From Tragulus kanchil (lineage: Eukaryota > Chordata > Mammalia > Artiodactyla > Tragulidae): a DNA stretch of 64,000 bases. The notes under the pieces are model-generated. The model had not been told where the DNA came from. It saw only the letters and a program-made list of their open reading frames with translations, and did not search any database. The stretch covers positions 140,386,854-140,450,853 of the forward strand of contig JAIOJX010000031.1 of assembly GCA_022376925.1 (NCBI GenBank), given 5' to 3'. Made by a program: the position numbers and the translations under genes. This document shows positions 1 to 11,928 of the stretch, in pieces (within the stretch, counting starts at the first letter, position 1; each line of letters opens with the position of its first letter).

Positions 1-40
1 CAACGTTGACTTTGGCGGCGGAGGGGGGGGGGGGGCTCTT

Positions 41-285
41 TTATTGCTTGTTTATTTATTTATTTTCATCTTTATTCTTTGGCCTGTGCGGGCCTCCCAT
101 TGCAGTGGCCTCTCTCGTTGCAGAGCACCAGCTCTGGGCGCATGCGCTCCAGGGCACTGGCTTGTGATTGGACACACCAGTCCGGCCACTCCACAGCAAG
201 TGGAATCTTCCCAGGCCAGGGATTAAACCAGTGCCCCCTGCACTGCAAGGTGGGCTCTTTACCCACTGGGCCACCAGGGAAGCCC
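41..285 (-). mobile_element. tRNA-derived ruminant SINE (GCGCATGCG-body type)
   Basis: Antisense copy: T-rich tail at the left, then the body with GCGCATGCGCTCC, ending in the 5' head complement CCACCAGGGAAGCCC at 285. It is diverged from the other copies of the same family in this window. Confidence 0.85.
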
Positions 286-381
286 AACAATGCTTTTATG
301 TTGGGACCATTTTTCACTTTATAAGAGAAAGATCTTATACTTCTTGTATGTCTAAGAAAACCACTTAAAAACACTGATGAT

Positions 382-720
382 GGGGCTTCCCCTGGTGGTC
401 CAGTGGGTAAGGACACCGCCTTGAAGTGCAAGGGGCGCCGGTTCGAGCCCTGGCCTGGGAAGATCCCACGTGCCGCGGAGCGACTGGACTGATGTGTCCA
501 ATTACCGAGTCAGAGCTCTGGAGCGCATGCGCCCAGAGCCGGCGCTCTGCAGCGACAGACGCCACCGCGATGGGAGGCCCACAGGAGCCAAAGAACAAAG
601 ACGGATGAACATAGAGAAACGAAAGACCATAGAAGTGGCCCACCTGCTCCCCTCCCTCCCCAACCCGACCCCCGCCCAAAATAAATAAATAAATAAATAA
701 ATCTTTAAAAAAAAAAAAAA
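382..720 (+). mobile_element. tRNA-derived ruminant SINE, full length
   Basis: It starts GGGGCTTCC, has a B-box-like GGTTCGAGCCC near 440, the GCGCATGCGCCC body, a purine/pyrimidine-rich 3' extension and an AAAT-repeat plus poly-A tail. It is flanked by the 9-base target duplication CACTGATGA at 372-380 and 723-731. Confidence 0.92.
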
Positions 721-1227
721 ATCACTGATGAGACATAAATGTACATTTTTTTGCCAAGACAAAAAAATTGAAAGTAAAAGTTATCTCTGCCTGTCTGGGC
801 TGCCTCTCTCCCCTCTAGTGTGCATCTGCATTATGGACTAACTAGACCCCACCCCTCTCTCCAATGGCTGAAGTACCTGCTCAACCATAAGGATCAAATT
901 TACTCTCTCTGGTGCCAGCCATGTGACTCCTTAAAAGATAATATTCCTTCCTCAGTCCTGTAAGGGGTCATGATCATTGGTACATGCAGCCATCTTTGGT
1001 GGACTTCATGTACAATGTCAATATATCATTTCCCTTAAAGATAGCAATTGGTGCAAAGCACACTGGTCCAATGACCTGGGGTGATACCACACTGTACCTA
1101 TAGAAGTTCTTAAATACTTGGACCTTATTCATATTACTAGTGGTATTACTTGTATTCTGCCTATTTTCCAGAATTACTGTTCCTTGCATTACCAGTGTGT
1201 GACTGAGCCGCAAGTAGAATTAATGAT
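721..1227. other. Unrecognised intergenic sequence
   Basis: AT-balanced sequence with no gene and no repeat family that I can name with confidence. It may be a remnant of an old retroelement, given the LTR-like element that follows. Confidence 0.5.
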
Positions 1228-1317
1228 GGAGGTTGTTCAGTCGCCAAGTTGGGTCTGACTCTCTGTGACCCCCTGGACGGCAGCACGCCAGGCTTCCCTG
1301 TCCTTCACCATCATGGG
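1228..1317. mobile_element. ART2/BovB-type retroposon fragment
   Basis: It contains the GTTCAGTCGCCAAGT and GGACGGCAGCACGCCAGG motifs typical of ruminant BovB-derived ART2-like repeats. Short fragment. Confidence 0.65.
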
Positions 1318-2110
1318 TGATGAGATACTTGAAATGGTTCCTCAAACAGGTAATGATTGTAATCGTATAACTCTAGACATAGGAAGAAGCAACAAGAGGG
1401 AACAACTTCCTGGACCATAAAACACAAGTAAGACAGGCCGTGTTCACAGCCTTGTCCAGTAATAGCAAACAGGTGGCCTGTTGTGAAATCTTTGCCTGAC
1501 CTGGGGCCGAGCACTCATCGTGCCATGGGACAAGTTGGCCACAAAATGCCTCCCCAAACTTGGTCAAACGTTATAAAAAAGTGTGATCAAAATGAAGACC
1601 AAAAAGGCAAGGATAGGAAAATGCAGAGTGTGGCTTGGCACCCTGTCTTCAGCTCCTGCAGCTGGTGGCCCCCAGGACATTCTGAAAGGAATTCAGGGTG
1701 AAGATCACCAGGAGGCACCTTGTGCTCTGAGAAGACTGGCTCTCAAGTATTTCCAGGTGAAAATCGTATGGACATAGTTTCTTGCATCTTCCTATCCTTG
1801 TGCTGAGGCTTCAGTCGTGTCCGACTCTTTGCGACCTCAGGGACTGTAGCCCACCAGGCTAGAATACTGGAGTGTGGTGCTGTTTCCTATCCTTAGAAAA
1901 CCATGAACGAAGACGTTTGTTCCTCACGCCAGCAGCAACCTTCTCCTGAGAGGGGTGCTTGGTTGCAGACACCCGCTTTGCCGAAAGCACACCTAGACAG
2001 GCCTCTCTGCCTAACCTCCTTAGAGCATTTCTCAGAGCTCTCTGGGAGACTGTCTCCTGGGCTTTAATCCTCAGTTTGGCCCATATAAAACTAATCATTT
2101 CTTAGATTGA
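1318..2110 (+). mobile_element. Solo-LTR-like element (old endogenous retrovirus remnant)
   Basis: The sequence has the layout of a ruminant ERV LTR: a TATAAA-like box near 1571 and a C/T-rich 3' part ending GGCCCATATAAAACT near 2085. I see no gag, pol or env reading frame beside it, so it looks like a solo LTR. Its boundaries are approximate. A small SINE fragment interrupts it at 1800-1883. The last part (from 2028) is repeated at 3131-3213 by tandem duplication. Confidence 0.5.
1800..1883 (-). mobile_element. Bov-A2 fragment nested in the LTR
   Basis: Antisense Bov-A2 end (GTCCGACTCTTTGCGACC, then TAGAATACTGGAGTG), flanked by the 11-base target duplication TTCCTATCCTT at 1789-1799 and 1884-1894. 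This shows insertion into an existing LTR. Confidence 0.8.
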
Positions 2111-2384
2111 CTATTAACTGTCTTCATCAACAATCCAAACGAATAATGTGAAATCATCTGGGAAATAGCATCAATTTGTGTTGCATTTCTAAGCAAGTAA
2201 CTAATTTATATTTGGAAACAGGATTGAAATGTTGAAGAGAAATCCATCAGAGATAAAAATGTCAATTTTTTTTCCTTTTTTAAATCATGAAAGTATGATA
2301 ATACATTTAAGGAGACTACAGAGCAAAGTTATATATAGTGCCACTATCTGGTACGGTTATTTTTTTTAAGTAGGCAATTTAAGA

Positions 2385-2562
2385 GTTTTGGCTTCACTTG
2401 TAGCTCAGATGGTAAAGAATACAGGAGATCCCAGTTCAGTCCCTGGGGCGGCAAGATCCCCTGGAGAAGGGAATGGCTACCCACTCCAGTATTCTTGCCT
2501 GGAGAATTCCATGGACAGAGGAGCCTGGTGGAGTCAAACATAACTGATCTACTTTTACATGT
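2385..2562 (+). mobile_element. Bov-A2 SINE
   Basis: Sense-oriented Bov-A2 with GATCCCCTGGAGAAGGGAAT and ACTCCAGTATTCTTGCC; somewhat diverged head and 3' end. Confidence 0.88.
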
Positions 2563-2897
2563 CACAAATTCAGATTTTCAGATGACGTTTCAAAAAAAAA
2601 AATTTTTAAATAGAGTTTCAATATCAGATGCTCAAAGTTTAATAAAATGAGTAGATAGAAAAGTAGAAAAATACAGTACACCTTAAAAGCACTATGAACC
2701 AACTCAACATAATTAACATTTATATAGTTTTCACGTAACAGCAGGATACAAAGTCTATTCCAGTTCCCATAGACTATAAACCAGAAGACACTGGAACATA
2801 TCCAGGGACATAAAACAAGGTACAAACATTTCATGGTCTAAAGGTATTAAAATCATAGAATCTGTTCTCTTACCACTGTGGAATTATATTAGAAATC

Positions 2898-3105
2898 AGT
2901 GCAAGGGGCGTCGGTTCAATCCCTGGCCTGGGAAGATCCCATGTGCCGTGGAGCGGCTGGACACGTGTCCAACTACCGAGCTGGAGCTCTGAAGCCCATG
3001 TGCCCAGGGCCAGTGCTCTGCAAGGAGAGAGGCCACTGAGATGAGAGGCCCACACAGGCCAAAGGACAAAGATGGATGAAAAACAAATAAATGAAAGACC
3101 TGAAG
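2898..3105 (+). mobile_element. 5'-truncated ruminant SINE (GCGCATGCG-body type)
   Basis: The head is missing; it starts at GTGCAAGGGGCGTCGG and runs through the body to the CAAAGATGGATGAAAA tail. Confidence 0.8.
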
Positions 3106-3487
3106 TATGATATTGGAAAATAACCACATATTTCTCAGAGCTCTCTGGGAGACTGTCTCCTGGGCTTTAATCCTCAGTTTGGCCCATATAAAACTAATCA
3201 TTTCTTAGATTGACTATTAACTGTCTTCATCAACAATCCAAACGAATAATGTGAAATCATCTGGGAAATAGCATCAATTTGTGTTGCATTTCTAAGCAAG
3301 TAACTAATTTATATTTGGAAACAGGATTGAAATGTTGAAGAGAAATCCATCAGAGATAAAAATGTCAATTTTTTTTCCTTTTTTAAATCATGAAAGTATG
3401 ATAATACATTTAAGGAGACTACAGAGCAAAGTTATATATAGTGCCACTATCTGGTACGGTTATTTTTTTTAAGTAGGCAATTTAAGA

Positions 3488-3665
3488 GTTTTGGCTTCAC
3501 TTGTAGCTCAGATGGTAAAGAATACAGGAGATCCCAGTTCAGTCCCTGGGGCGGCAAGATCCCCTGGAGAAGGGAATGGCTACCCACTCCAGTATTCTTG
3601 CCTGGAGAATTCCATGGACAGAGGAGCCTGGTGGAGTCAAACATAACTGATCTACTTTTACATGT
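3488..3665 (+). mobile_element. Bov-A2 SINE, duplicate of 2385-2562
   Basis: Copy carried by tandem duplication 1. Confidence 0.88.
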
Positions 3666-3999
3666 CACAAATTCAGATTTTCAGATGACGTTTCAAAAAA
3701 AAATTTTTAAATAGAGTTTCAATATCAGATGCTCAAAGTTTAATAAAATGAGTAGATAGAAAAGTAGAAAAATACAGTACACCTTAAAAGCACTATGAAC
3801 CAACTCAACATAATTAACATTTATATAGTTTTCACGTAACAGCAGGATACAAAGTCTATTCCAGTTCCCATAGACTATAAACCAGAAGACACTGGAACAT
3901 ATCCAGGGACATAAAACAAGGTACAAACATTTCATGGTCTAAAGGTATTAAAATCATAGAATCTGTTCTCTTACCACTGTGGAATTATATTAGAAATCA

Positions 4000-4213
4000 G
4001 TGCAAGGGGCGTCGGTTCAATCCCTGGCCTGGGAAGATCCCATGTGCCGTGGAGCGGCTGGACACGTGTCCAACTACCGAGCTGGAGCTCTGAAGCCCAT
4101 GTGCCCAGGGCCAGTGCTCTGCAAGGAGAGAGGCCACTGAGATGAGAGGCCCACACAGGCCAAAGGACAAAGATGGATGAAAAACAAATAAATGAAAGAC
4201 CAATAGAAATGGT
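4000..4213 (+). mobile_element. Truncated ruminant SINE, duplicate of 2898-3105
   Basis: Copy carried by tandem duplication 1; its 3' tail is more complete here (extra AATAGAAATGGTC), which suggests that this is the better copy. Confidence 0.8.
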
Positions 4214-4252
4214 CAAAAAAAATGATATTGGAAAATAACCCACATATTTCAA

Positions 4253-5300
4253 GAGCAATGGGACAAAAACGGTCAATGCTCTTACCAATATTAAAGTGAA
4301 AGGAAAGGGGAGGATTAACAGTATCAGGCGGCCTAATCAAATGGTGTATGATTCCACATTCAAAAGAACTCTTGCTCAGTGTGGATTGCAAGCTGCTTTT
4401 GTACTTAAATCACTCAGCAGGTATCCTGAAGCACGTGGTTTTGTGCAAGGGCTCAACATCGCTGAAATGTGGTTACATCATGCATCTTCATCTTTTAAAA
4501 TCCAATTCAATAAAACAGTGCTTTCCCCTAAGGAGGCAAGACACCTCCATGATAAGATCCAAGCAAGGAGGAAATGGTGACACTGAGCAGCCTGAGGAAA
4601 CAGGTGAGCAAGGCGGCCAGGCGGGCACAAGGGGGACCTGGGAGGTTAGGCCGGGCCCTGCCGGGAAGGTGACAAGCAGGTCGATAGAGACAGAGTAGCC
4701 GTTTTGTTGATAGTTTGAAATCAATAGTTCTAAAAGTCTGTCTCTTATTTTCTTCCTCCCCACTTTTTTTGGTGGGTGTCCATGTCTCTAAATATTATAC
4801 CTCTAATATTCTTGATGTTTTTGTTCTTGAAATGGTATTGACTTGCCACCAACCCTGAGTTTCTGTGTCCCCACCTCTCAACACAGTTACATTGAATTCT
4901 GCTTACCAAGAGTACAGGGGTGACTCTAGCATGACTGTGTGGATGCTTTTCTTAGCCACTGAGATGGAGAACTCCTTTTCTTTGTACAATTTTTGTTGTC
5001 GTTGTTTTCCTGCTGGTATGTTGTGTTCGGTTTTCCATGCCAATTCTCCAAGCCTCTCCAAATGCTCAGGTGCCCCAGAGGTGTTCCCCCCTGGAGCTTC
5101 TGGCCAGCTCTGGCTGTGTGTGCACACGTCACCCTGGTCTGTCCCACGTCCACCTGTACCTTCCCTGGCTGCAGCTCCTATTCTCTGTACCCCGTCTTCC
5201 CTCTTTTTGATAAGTTCTCTCCTTTCATTAGCACACCTCCCCCAGTAGCTTCCTGGAAAAGGGTGCCCAGGCAGGAAACCCCGGAAAATGTCTGTTCTTC
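4253..5300. other. Unique intergenic sequence
   Basis: No gene or clear repeat recognised. Short open frames here have no coding character that I can identify. Confidence 0.5.
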
Positions 5301-5860
5301 ATGGACTCTCCACGGATAGTCCAGCTGGGTATAGAATTCTGAGATGGAATTTTCCTTCAGAATTTGAAAGCATTCCTTCATCACTCCCATGTTGTGAGAA
5401 AGGCTGGTTATAACTTTCTTCTTCTTCTTTTTTCTTTTGAAATGTTTAAGATCTTCTCTCTGGTTCTCAGTGGCCTGAAGTTTCACTCCTATAGACATGT
5501 GGTTCTGTTTTTGACACTTGTTCTGGGCATTAGATGGCATCATATGGCCCTTAGTACCGGGAAATCTTGAATGCTTATCTCCCTCTCTTCTGTTTTCTCA
5601 GAAATTCCACGATTATTCTGAGACTGTGTCTTCTGGACTGATCGCTCATTTTCTTATCTCGTCTTCCCTATTTTCCATCTCTGACTTTTTATTCAACTTT
5701 ATCTTCCAACCCTTTCGTTGGCTTTTCATTTTGGCTATCATGTTTTCCTCTGAGTCCCATCCCCCCCTCCACCGATGTTCCTTGTTGAAAAATAGTGTCC
5801 TAGTTGATTTCATGGTTATGGCATATTTTTTGACTCTGAAAATATTACTGATATAGTGTT
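5300..5860 (-). mobile_element. Possible old L1 remnant
   Basis: Segments such as TTTTCCTTCAGAATTTGAAA and GATCTTCTCTCTGGTTCTCA resemble antisense L1ME-type LINE sequence from memory. The match is degraded and the edges are uncertain. Confidence 0.4.
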
Positions 5861-7517
5861 GGCCTGTTTAGTCTCCGTGACCTTTTGCCTCCCTCCTCTT
5901 GTCTTGGACTCTGTTTGGGGGAGAGTTAGAGGCTTTCTTGAGATTCCTGGTGCTTTCTGGTTGCCTACAGGTTGTAAGAATGGGGGCTAACAAGCTCGCG
6001 AGGTGCCCTGGACCCAGGGGGGCAGCCAGCCATGTGCGCCTCATGGGGTCCCCAGGCTGGATGGGGGTGAAGGGAGGGTCTTCAGGGGCTCCCCAGAGAA
6101 TCCCATGTGGAGTCTGGCTGACAGCCCCCTAGGAGCTAGCTGAGTGAATGGGAAGTGGGCTGGCGTGCGGGGGACGAGGTGGGGTAGGTCTCAGTTTCCT
6201 GTACACACTTGCCTTTTCAAGGTCTCTTTTCCCACCTCTGGGCTTGGTGTGGTCCAATCCAGAGGCTGTTTTAGCGTTTCCAGAGAAACCCCCTGCATAC
6301 GTCTGCGTGAGCAATGAGGGGTGCTCAGTCGGGGGGTGGTGGTCAGGGATGAGGGGGAGGTGGGCACGCTTAGACTTTCAAACCACTTTCTTTGGTTGAG
6401 CTCTGCCATGCTTCCTGAGATCCCTGGCACTTCTACTCTCTGAGACTTTGGAGCTTAACCCAGGATAGTTGGGACTGAGCCTTAGTTTTACCAATTGTCA
6501 GTAGAAGGTTCAGTGTCTCATGTCAGCCAAGTCAGGACCACTGGTCTGTCTGCTTTCCACCTTCCAAATTCCTACTCACAACTTCTCATTTTCTTAATTC
6601 TTATGGGCCTTAAAGAAACCCTTTCGTTGCTGTTTACTGCCGTAAGGAGGCAGCAGTGAACAGTGCGTTCAATCCACCGTCTTTTCTGACCCATCTTTTC
6701 CCCTCCCATTTTACGGAGACGCGGCTGACGCAGAGCACTTGTGTACGCTTAAGGCGTACAGCCGAATGATTCGACCTGGTGAGTTTGCTAATGTAAAATC
6801 GGGCGGCCGGGGGGAAGGATGTAGAATAGTGTAGCCCAAACCATGAGAATGACTTCTCACAGGGAGTGGTGTGAAGGCGGGATAGATTTTCAGTCCTTCC
6901 TATCTTTAGATTGTCTCGTTTTTCTACTGTGGAGTGTGTATCCCCTTCTGATTAAAAATCAATATCGACACAGCCCATCCGCAGGTACTCCCGGGGCATC
7001 TCTAGGTGCCCACAGGTGCGCCATGGCAAGGCGGCTGCAGGGAGTGAGGACAAGAAGCGAGCTCCTTCTTCCTTAGGGGTAAGTGACGAGGACCACCTGG
7101 CTGGGAAGGCTAATGCCGTTCCAGGTAGCAATGAGGGAAGAAGTTGGACCAGGCCAGAAATGACAAACACCCACCCTGGGAAACGTGGATGCTGTCCTGA
7201 TAAAGGGAAGGGTTGAGTTTGCTAAGACAGGCGGGTCACAGCTTCTCCTGTTGTGATTTACTTTAGGGTTTGAGCCTTCCTGTCCCTACTCAAGTGAAAC
7301 AAGGCTCCTGAACTGTTGTCTCCCATAGGGATTCATTCAGGCAGCCGATGCGGATGGTTTTCTAGCCGCAGACACTGGCCTTCCTTGGGGATACCACCCC
7401 TGGGGCAGCTCGTGAGGGACTCTTCAGACAAATGTGCTCTGCAGGTGCTCAACACTGTGGATAATTAAAATCACAAACAGAATCCCTGTGGACATTTGGA
7501 GACCCGCTCACCTGGAT
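5861..7517. other. Unique intergenic sequence
   Basis: I see no gene, RNA gene or named repeat in this 1.6-kb stretch. Confidence 0.5.
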
Positions 7518-7530
7518 AGAGATGTTCAGC

Positions 7531-7692
7531 TTTTTTTTTTTTTTACTTATGTATTTGGCTGCACTGGGTCATAGTTGCAGCGTGTGAGCTGTTAGTTGTG
7601 GCATGCGGGATCTAGTTCCCTGATAAGGGATCGAACCCAGGCCCCTTTGCATTGGGAGCCAGTCTTAACCGCTGGACCACCAGGGAAGCCCT
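7531..7692 (-). mobile_element. Bov-tA type SINE
   Basis: Antisense element: poly-T, GGCTGCACTGGGTC, GGGATCGAACCCAGGC and the head complement CCACCAGGGAAGCCCT. The target duplication GAGATGTTCAGC occurs at 7519-7530 and 7693-7704. Confidence 0.9.
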
Positions 7693-7895
7693 GAGATGTT
7701 CAGCTTTTAACCACAGCCCTTCAGTGTGGATTTGACTTCCTATGTAGGCTTCTCCACTCCAAATTTACCTTCTTTGATAAGGCTTGTTTTCAGGCACCGA
7801 GATCTTTAATTTATTGGTTGACTGTGTTACTGCTGTTTTAGTATGGTGTGAGGTCCATGTATCCTGACAATTTAGGGTACACTAGATTGCTTTTT

Positions 7896-8112
7896 GGGCT
7901 TCCCTGGAGGCTCAGTGGTCAAGAACCTTCCTGCCAAGCAGGAGACACAGATTTGGTCCCTGAGTTGTTGGGTAGATCCCTTGGAGAAGGAAATAGCACC
8001 CCACTCCAGTATTCTTGCCTGGAGAATCCCCATGGACAGAGGAGCCTGGTGGGCTACAGTCCATGGGGATCTCAAAGAGTCAGACATGACTTAGTGACTA
8101 AACAGTAATAAT
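7896..8112 (+). mobile_element. Bov-A2 SINE
   Basis: Sense-oriented, full length: GGGCTTCCCTGGAGGCTCAG through ACTCCAGTATTCTTGCC to GTCAGACATGACTTAGTGAC. Confidence 0.92.
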
Positions 8113-8382
8113 AGGAGGTGGACCCCATCAATAATAGTTATGCATCAGTGGTAGCCAATTCATCCGACACTACGTACTGATGAAGCCATTCCCTCCCTTT
8201 CTGATTTCAAGTGCTGTCCTTGACATGAACTAAACACATGTGGGGCTTTTTAGTAACCATGTTCACCACTGGCCCACCCAGGATCAGAATCTCTGGGGAT
8301 AGGATCCACGCATATCTGGAGACCAGTGCCTAGAGCTCTGCTGCAGAGGCTGGCCGAGGCAGCAGCAGCATCCAGGAGCTGT

Positions 8383-8583
8383 GCATGCGTGCTGACTCAC
8401 GTCTGACTCTTTAGGGCCCCATGGACTGTAACCCGCCAAGCTCCTCTGTCCATGGCATTTCCCCGGCAAGAATACTGGAGTGGGTAGCCATTTCCTCTTC
8501 CAGGCGATCCTCCTGACCCAGGGATGGAACCTGCATCTCCAGGATTCCCAGCAGATTCTTCACCACGGAGCCACGGGGGCAGC
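8383..8583 (-). mobile_element. Bov-A2 SINE
   Basis: Antisense copy with GAATACTGGAGTGGGTAGCC and CCCAGGGATGGAACCTGC. Confidence 0.9.
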
Positions 8584-8654
8584 CCCACCCAGGAGTTGGG
8601 TAGAAGGTCAAACTCTTGGTGACACGCCAGACCTAGTGGCCAATCCCCGGGCTC

Positions 8655-8772
8655 TTGCAGCGTGTGAGCTGTTAGTTGTGGCATGCGGGATCTAGTTCCC
8701 TGATAAGGGATCGAACCCAGGCCCCTTTGCATTGGGAGCCAGTCTTAACCGCTGGACCACCAGGGAAGCCCT
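8655..8772 (-). mobile_element. Bov-tA SINE, partial duplicate
   Basis: Truncated duplicate of 7575-7692, cut by the start of copy 2 of tandem duplication 2. Confidence 0.88.
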
Positions 8773-8975
8773 GAGATGTTCAGCTTTTAACCACAGCCCT
8801 TCAGTGTGGATTTGACTTCCTATGTAGGCTTCTCCACTCCAAATTTACCTTCTTTGATAAGGCTTGTTTTCAGGCACCGAGATCTTTAATTTATTGGTTG
8901 ACTGTGTTACTGCTGTTTTAGTATGGTGTGAGGTCCATGTATCCTGACAATTTAGGGTACACTAGATTGCTTTTT

Positions 8976-9192
8976 GGGCTTCCCTGGAGGCTCAGTGGTC
9001 AAGAACCTTCCTGCCAAGCAGGAGACACAGATTTGGTCCCTGAGTTGTTGGGTAGATCCCTTGGAGAAGGAAATAGCACCCCACTCCAGTATTCTTGCCT
9101 GGAGAATCCCCATGGACAGAGGAGCCTGGTGGGCTACAGTCCATGGGGATCTCAAAGAGTCAGACATGACTTAGTGACTAAACAGTAATAAT
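8976..9192 (+). mobile_element. Bov-A2 SINE, duplicate of 7896-8112
   Basis: Identical copy in tandem duplication 2. Confidence 0.92.
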
Positions 9193-9465
9193 AGGAGGTG
9201 GACCCCATCAATAATAGTTATGCATCAGTGGTAGCCAATTCATCCGACACTACGTACTGATGAAGCCATTCCCTCCCTTTCTGATTTCAAGTGCTGTCCT
9301 TGACATGAACTAAACACATGTGGGGCTTTTTAGTAACCATGTTCACCACTGGCCCACCCAGGATCAGAATCTCTGGGGATAGGATCCACGCATATCTGGA
9401 GACCAGTGCCTAGAGCTCTGCTGCAGAGGCTGGCCCGAGGAGCAGCAGCAGCATCCAGGAGCTGT

Positions 9466-9666
9466 GCATGCGTGCTGACTCACGTCTGACTCTTTAGGGC
9501 CCCATGGACTGTAACCCGCCAAGCTCCTCTGTCCATGGCATTTCCCCGGCAAGAATACTGGAGTGGGTAGCCATTTCCTCTTCCAGGCGATCCTCCTGAC
9601 CCAGGGATGGAACCTGCATCTCCAGGATTCCCAGCAGATTCTTCACCACGGAGCCACGGGGGCAGC
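9466..9666 (-). mobile_element. Bov-A2 SINE, duplicate of 8383-8583
   Basis: Copy in tandem duplication 2. Confidence 0.9.
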
Positions 9667-9699
9667 CCCACCCAGGAGTTGGGTAGAAGGTCAAACTCT

Positions 9700-11928
9700 T
9701 GGTGACACGCCAGACCTAGTGCCTCCGGGACTCAAAGTGGGGCCCCGCCATGTGTGCTGTCACCAGGGCTCTGGGCGAGTCTCACGCTGGCTACCGTTGG
9801 AGAATTGCTGATGGAGGACTTAGGATGCAAAAAGGCGACGGCACTGGGGTGGCCACAGCACTAACAGAGCTATGGAGCGACGGCGCTATCCTGGCCGGTC
9901 TCTGGCAGGCATCATGCTTAACTCACTTTCTCCAGCTCGGCTTTCCTGTTTGCTCTCAAGAGAATTGGTCATAGAATTGCAATAAGGATGACACACACAT
10001 GACAGGGTGGGAAGTCATAGCATCACTCCGTGTCGCCCCCCCAACCCCTCCCCCAACACACGTCGTGAAGGGCTGAGGGCTGCCAGCTGAAACCTTGCTG
10101 AGAGCTGGCTGAACCCAACAAGCCGCAGCTGAGCCCTCCCCCGCCCAGCGCTCCGTTTCACTCAAGGGAACACACTGCTGCCGGGCTGAGGCACTCACTG
10201 TGCTCGAGGCCTTGGGGCAAACAGGTGGGTCCCCTCTTGTCCTGAGTGGTTGGGGGTGGGGGCAGGAGGTAGGCGGGGCACAGCCCGGAGCAGGCTTTAC
10301 TGGGATTAGGCGTGTGCCCCAGGGCTTCCCATTTCCTGTTGAGGGAAGTCCCGGCTGCTGAGGAGACCTTTACCTGGGAGCCCTGGGGAAGCCTCAGTGA
10401 CCTGCCAGGGATCCAGCTCAAAGGGCCAAGGGCTGCCCTCTGGCCAACCCAGAGGCTGTGGGAGCCCGAGGCGGCGCCGGACCTGCGCCGGTGGAACCGG
10501 CTTGCCGCTGCGGGACTGAAAGGTCCGCCGGGATCTTTTCACCTGCCCTCCGGAATGGCCATCCGATGTTCACCTGTGGCATCCCGTTCCTCACCTAGTT
10601 CCAAAGTACGTAGCCTCTCAACTGGGTTCTAAGTCCACTGTTGGGGTCGAGGTTGTGAGACGCCCAGGATTTCTTCCCCCTGGGATTGGCTGTGCAGCTC
10701 GACTCCAGGATTCCATCCCATGGTCCCAAGTAGACCAAGGTTCATCCACCGGCGTGTCATAGGCTCACGTTAAACTGCAGACTCCTAGCAATCTTTCCCG
10801 TGGGGCTCTGGCCTCTGGTGACACGCCAGACCTAGTGCCTCCGGGACTCAAGGGGCCGCCATGTGTGCTGTCACCAGGGCTCTGGGCGAGTCTCACGCTG
10901 GCTACCGTTGGAGAATTGCTGATGGAGGACTTAGGATGCAAAAGGCGACGGCACTGGGGTGGCCACAGCACTAACAGAGCTATGGAGCGACGGCGCTATC
11001 CTGGCCGGTCTCTGGCAGGCATCATGCTTAACTCACTTTCTCCAGCTCGGCTTTCCTGTTTGCTCTCAAGAGAATTGGTCATAGAATTGCAATAAGGATG
11101 ACACACACATGACAGGGTGGGAAGTCATAGCATCACTCCGTGTCGCCCCCCCAACCCCTCCCCCAACACACGTCGTGAAGGGCTGAGGGCTGCCAGCTGA
11201 AACCTTGCTGAGAGCTGGCTGAACCCAACAAGCCGCAGCTGAGCCCTCCCCCGCCCAGCGCTCCGTTTCACTCAAGGGAACACACTGCTGCCGGGCTGAG
11301 GCACTCACTGTGCTCGAGGCCTTGGGGCAAACAGGTGGGTCCCCTCTTGTCCTGAGTGGTTGGGGGTGGGGGCAGGAGGTAGGCGGGGCACAGCTCCGGA
11401 GCAGGCTTTACTGGGATTAGGCGTGTGCCCCAGGGCTTCCCATTTCCTGTTGAGGGAAGTCCCGGCTGCTGAGGAGACCTTTACCTGGGAGCCCTGGGGA
11501 AGCCTCAGTGACCTGCCAGGGATCCAGCTCAAAGGGCCAAGGGCTGCCCTCTGGCCAACCCAGAGGCTGTGGGAGCCCGAGGCGGCGCCGGACCTGCGCC
11601 GGTGGAACCGGCTTGCCGCTGCGGGACTGAAAGGTCCGCCGGGATCTTTTCACCTGCCCTCCGGAATGGCCATCCGATGTTCACCTGTGGCATCCCGTTC
11701 CTCACCTAGTTCCAAAGTACGTAGCCTCTCAACTGGGTTCTAAGTCCACTGTTGGGGTCGAGGTTGTGAGACGCCCAGGATTTCTTCCCCCTGGGATTGG
11801 CTGTGCAGCTCGACTCCAGGATTCCATCCCATGGTCCCAAGTAGACCAAGGTTCATCCACCGGCGTGTCATAGGCTCACGTTAAACTGCAGACTCCTAGC
11901 AATCTTTCCCGTGGGGCTCTGGCCTCTG
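9700..11928. repeat. Tandem duplication 3 (offset 1116)
   Basis: Copies at 9700-10815 and 10817-11928 of GC-rich unique sequence without recognised repeats. Differences are a few single-base indels in homopolymers and a small gap near the start of copy 2 (about 10850). Its left edge touches the right edge of duplication 2. Confidence 0.95.

Larger units (their letters stand above)
2028..4252. repeat. Tandem duplication 1 (offset 1103)
   Basis: Copies at 2028-3130 and 3131-4252. The unit runs from the 3' end of an LTR-like element through unique AT-rich sequence, a Bov-A2 fragment and a truncated SINE. The copies are nearly identical except for poly-A length and a gap of about 16 bases near the end of copy 1, beside the junction. 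Confidence 0.95.
7575..9720. repeat. Tandem duplication 2 (offset 1080)
   Basis: Copies at 7575-8654 and 8655-9720. Copy 2 begins inside the Bov-tA element of copy 1, so that element is complete once and truncated once. Two Bov-A2 elements are doubled. A 16-base non-matching spacer (8639-8654) lies at the junction. Confidence 0.95.

Noticed and set aside
382..460. tRNA gene suggested by an internal promoter-like B box
   Set aside because: The tRNA-like sequence is the head of a SINE; it does not fold into a complete tRNA with an acceptor stem and continues into the SINE body.
1859..3201. Minus-strand frames sharing a protein start (ending at 2098 and 3201)
   Set aside because: They read backwards through the 3' end of an LTR-like repeat that is duplicated; no retroviral gene is present.
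7519..9192. Short open frames such as 7848-8108 with an exact copy at 8928-9188, as paralogous genes
   Set aside because: They are translations of a Bov-A2 SINE plus flank, repeated by tandem duplication 2.
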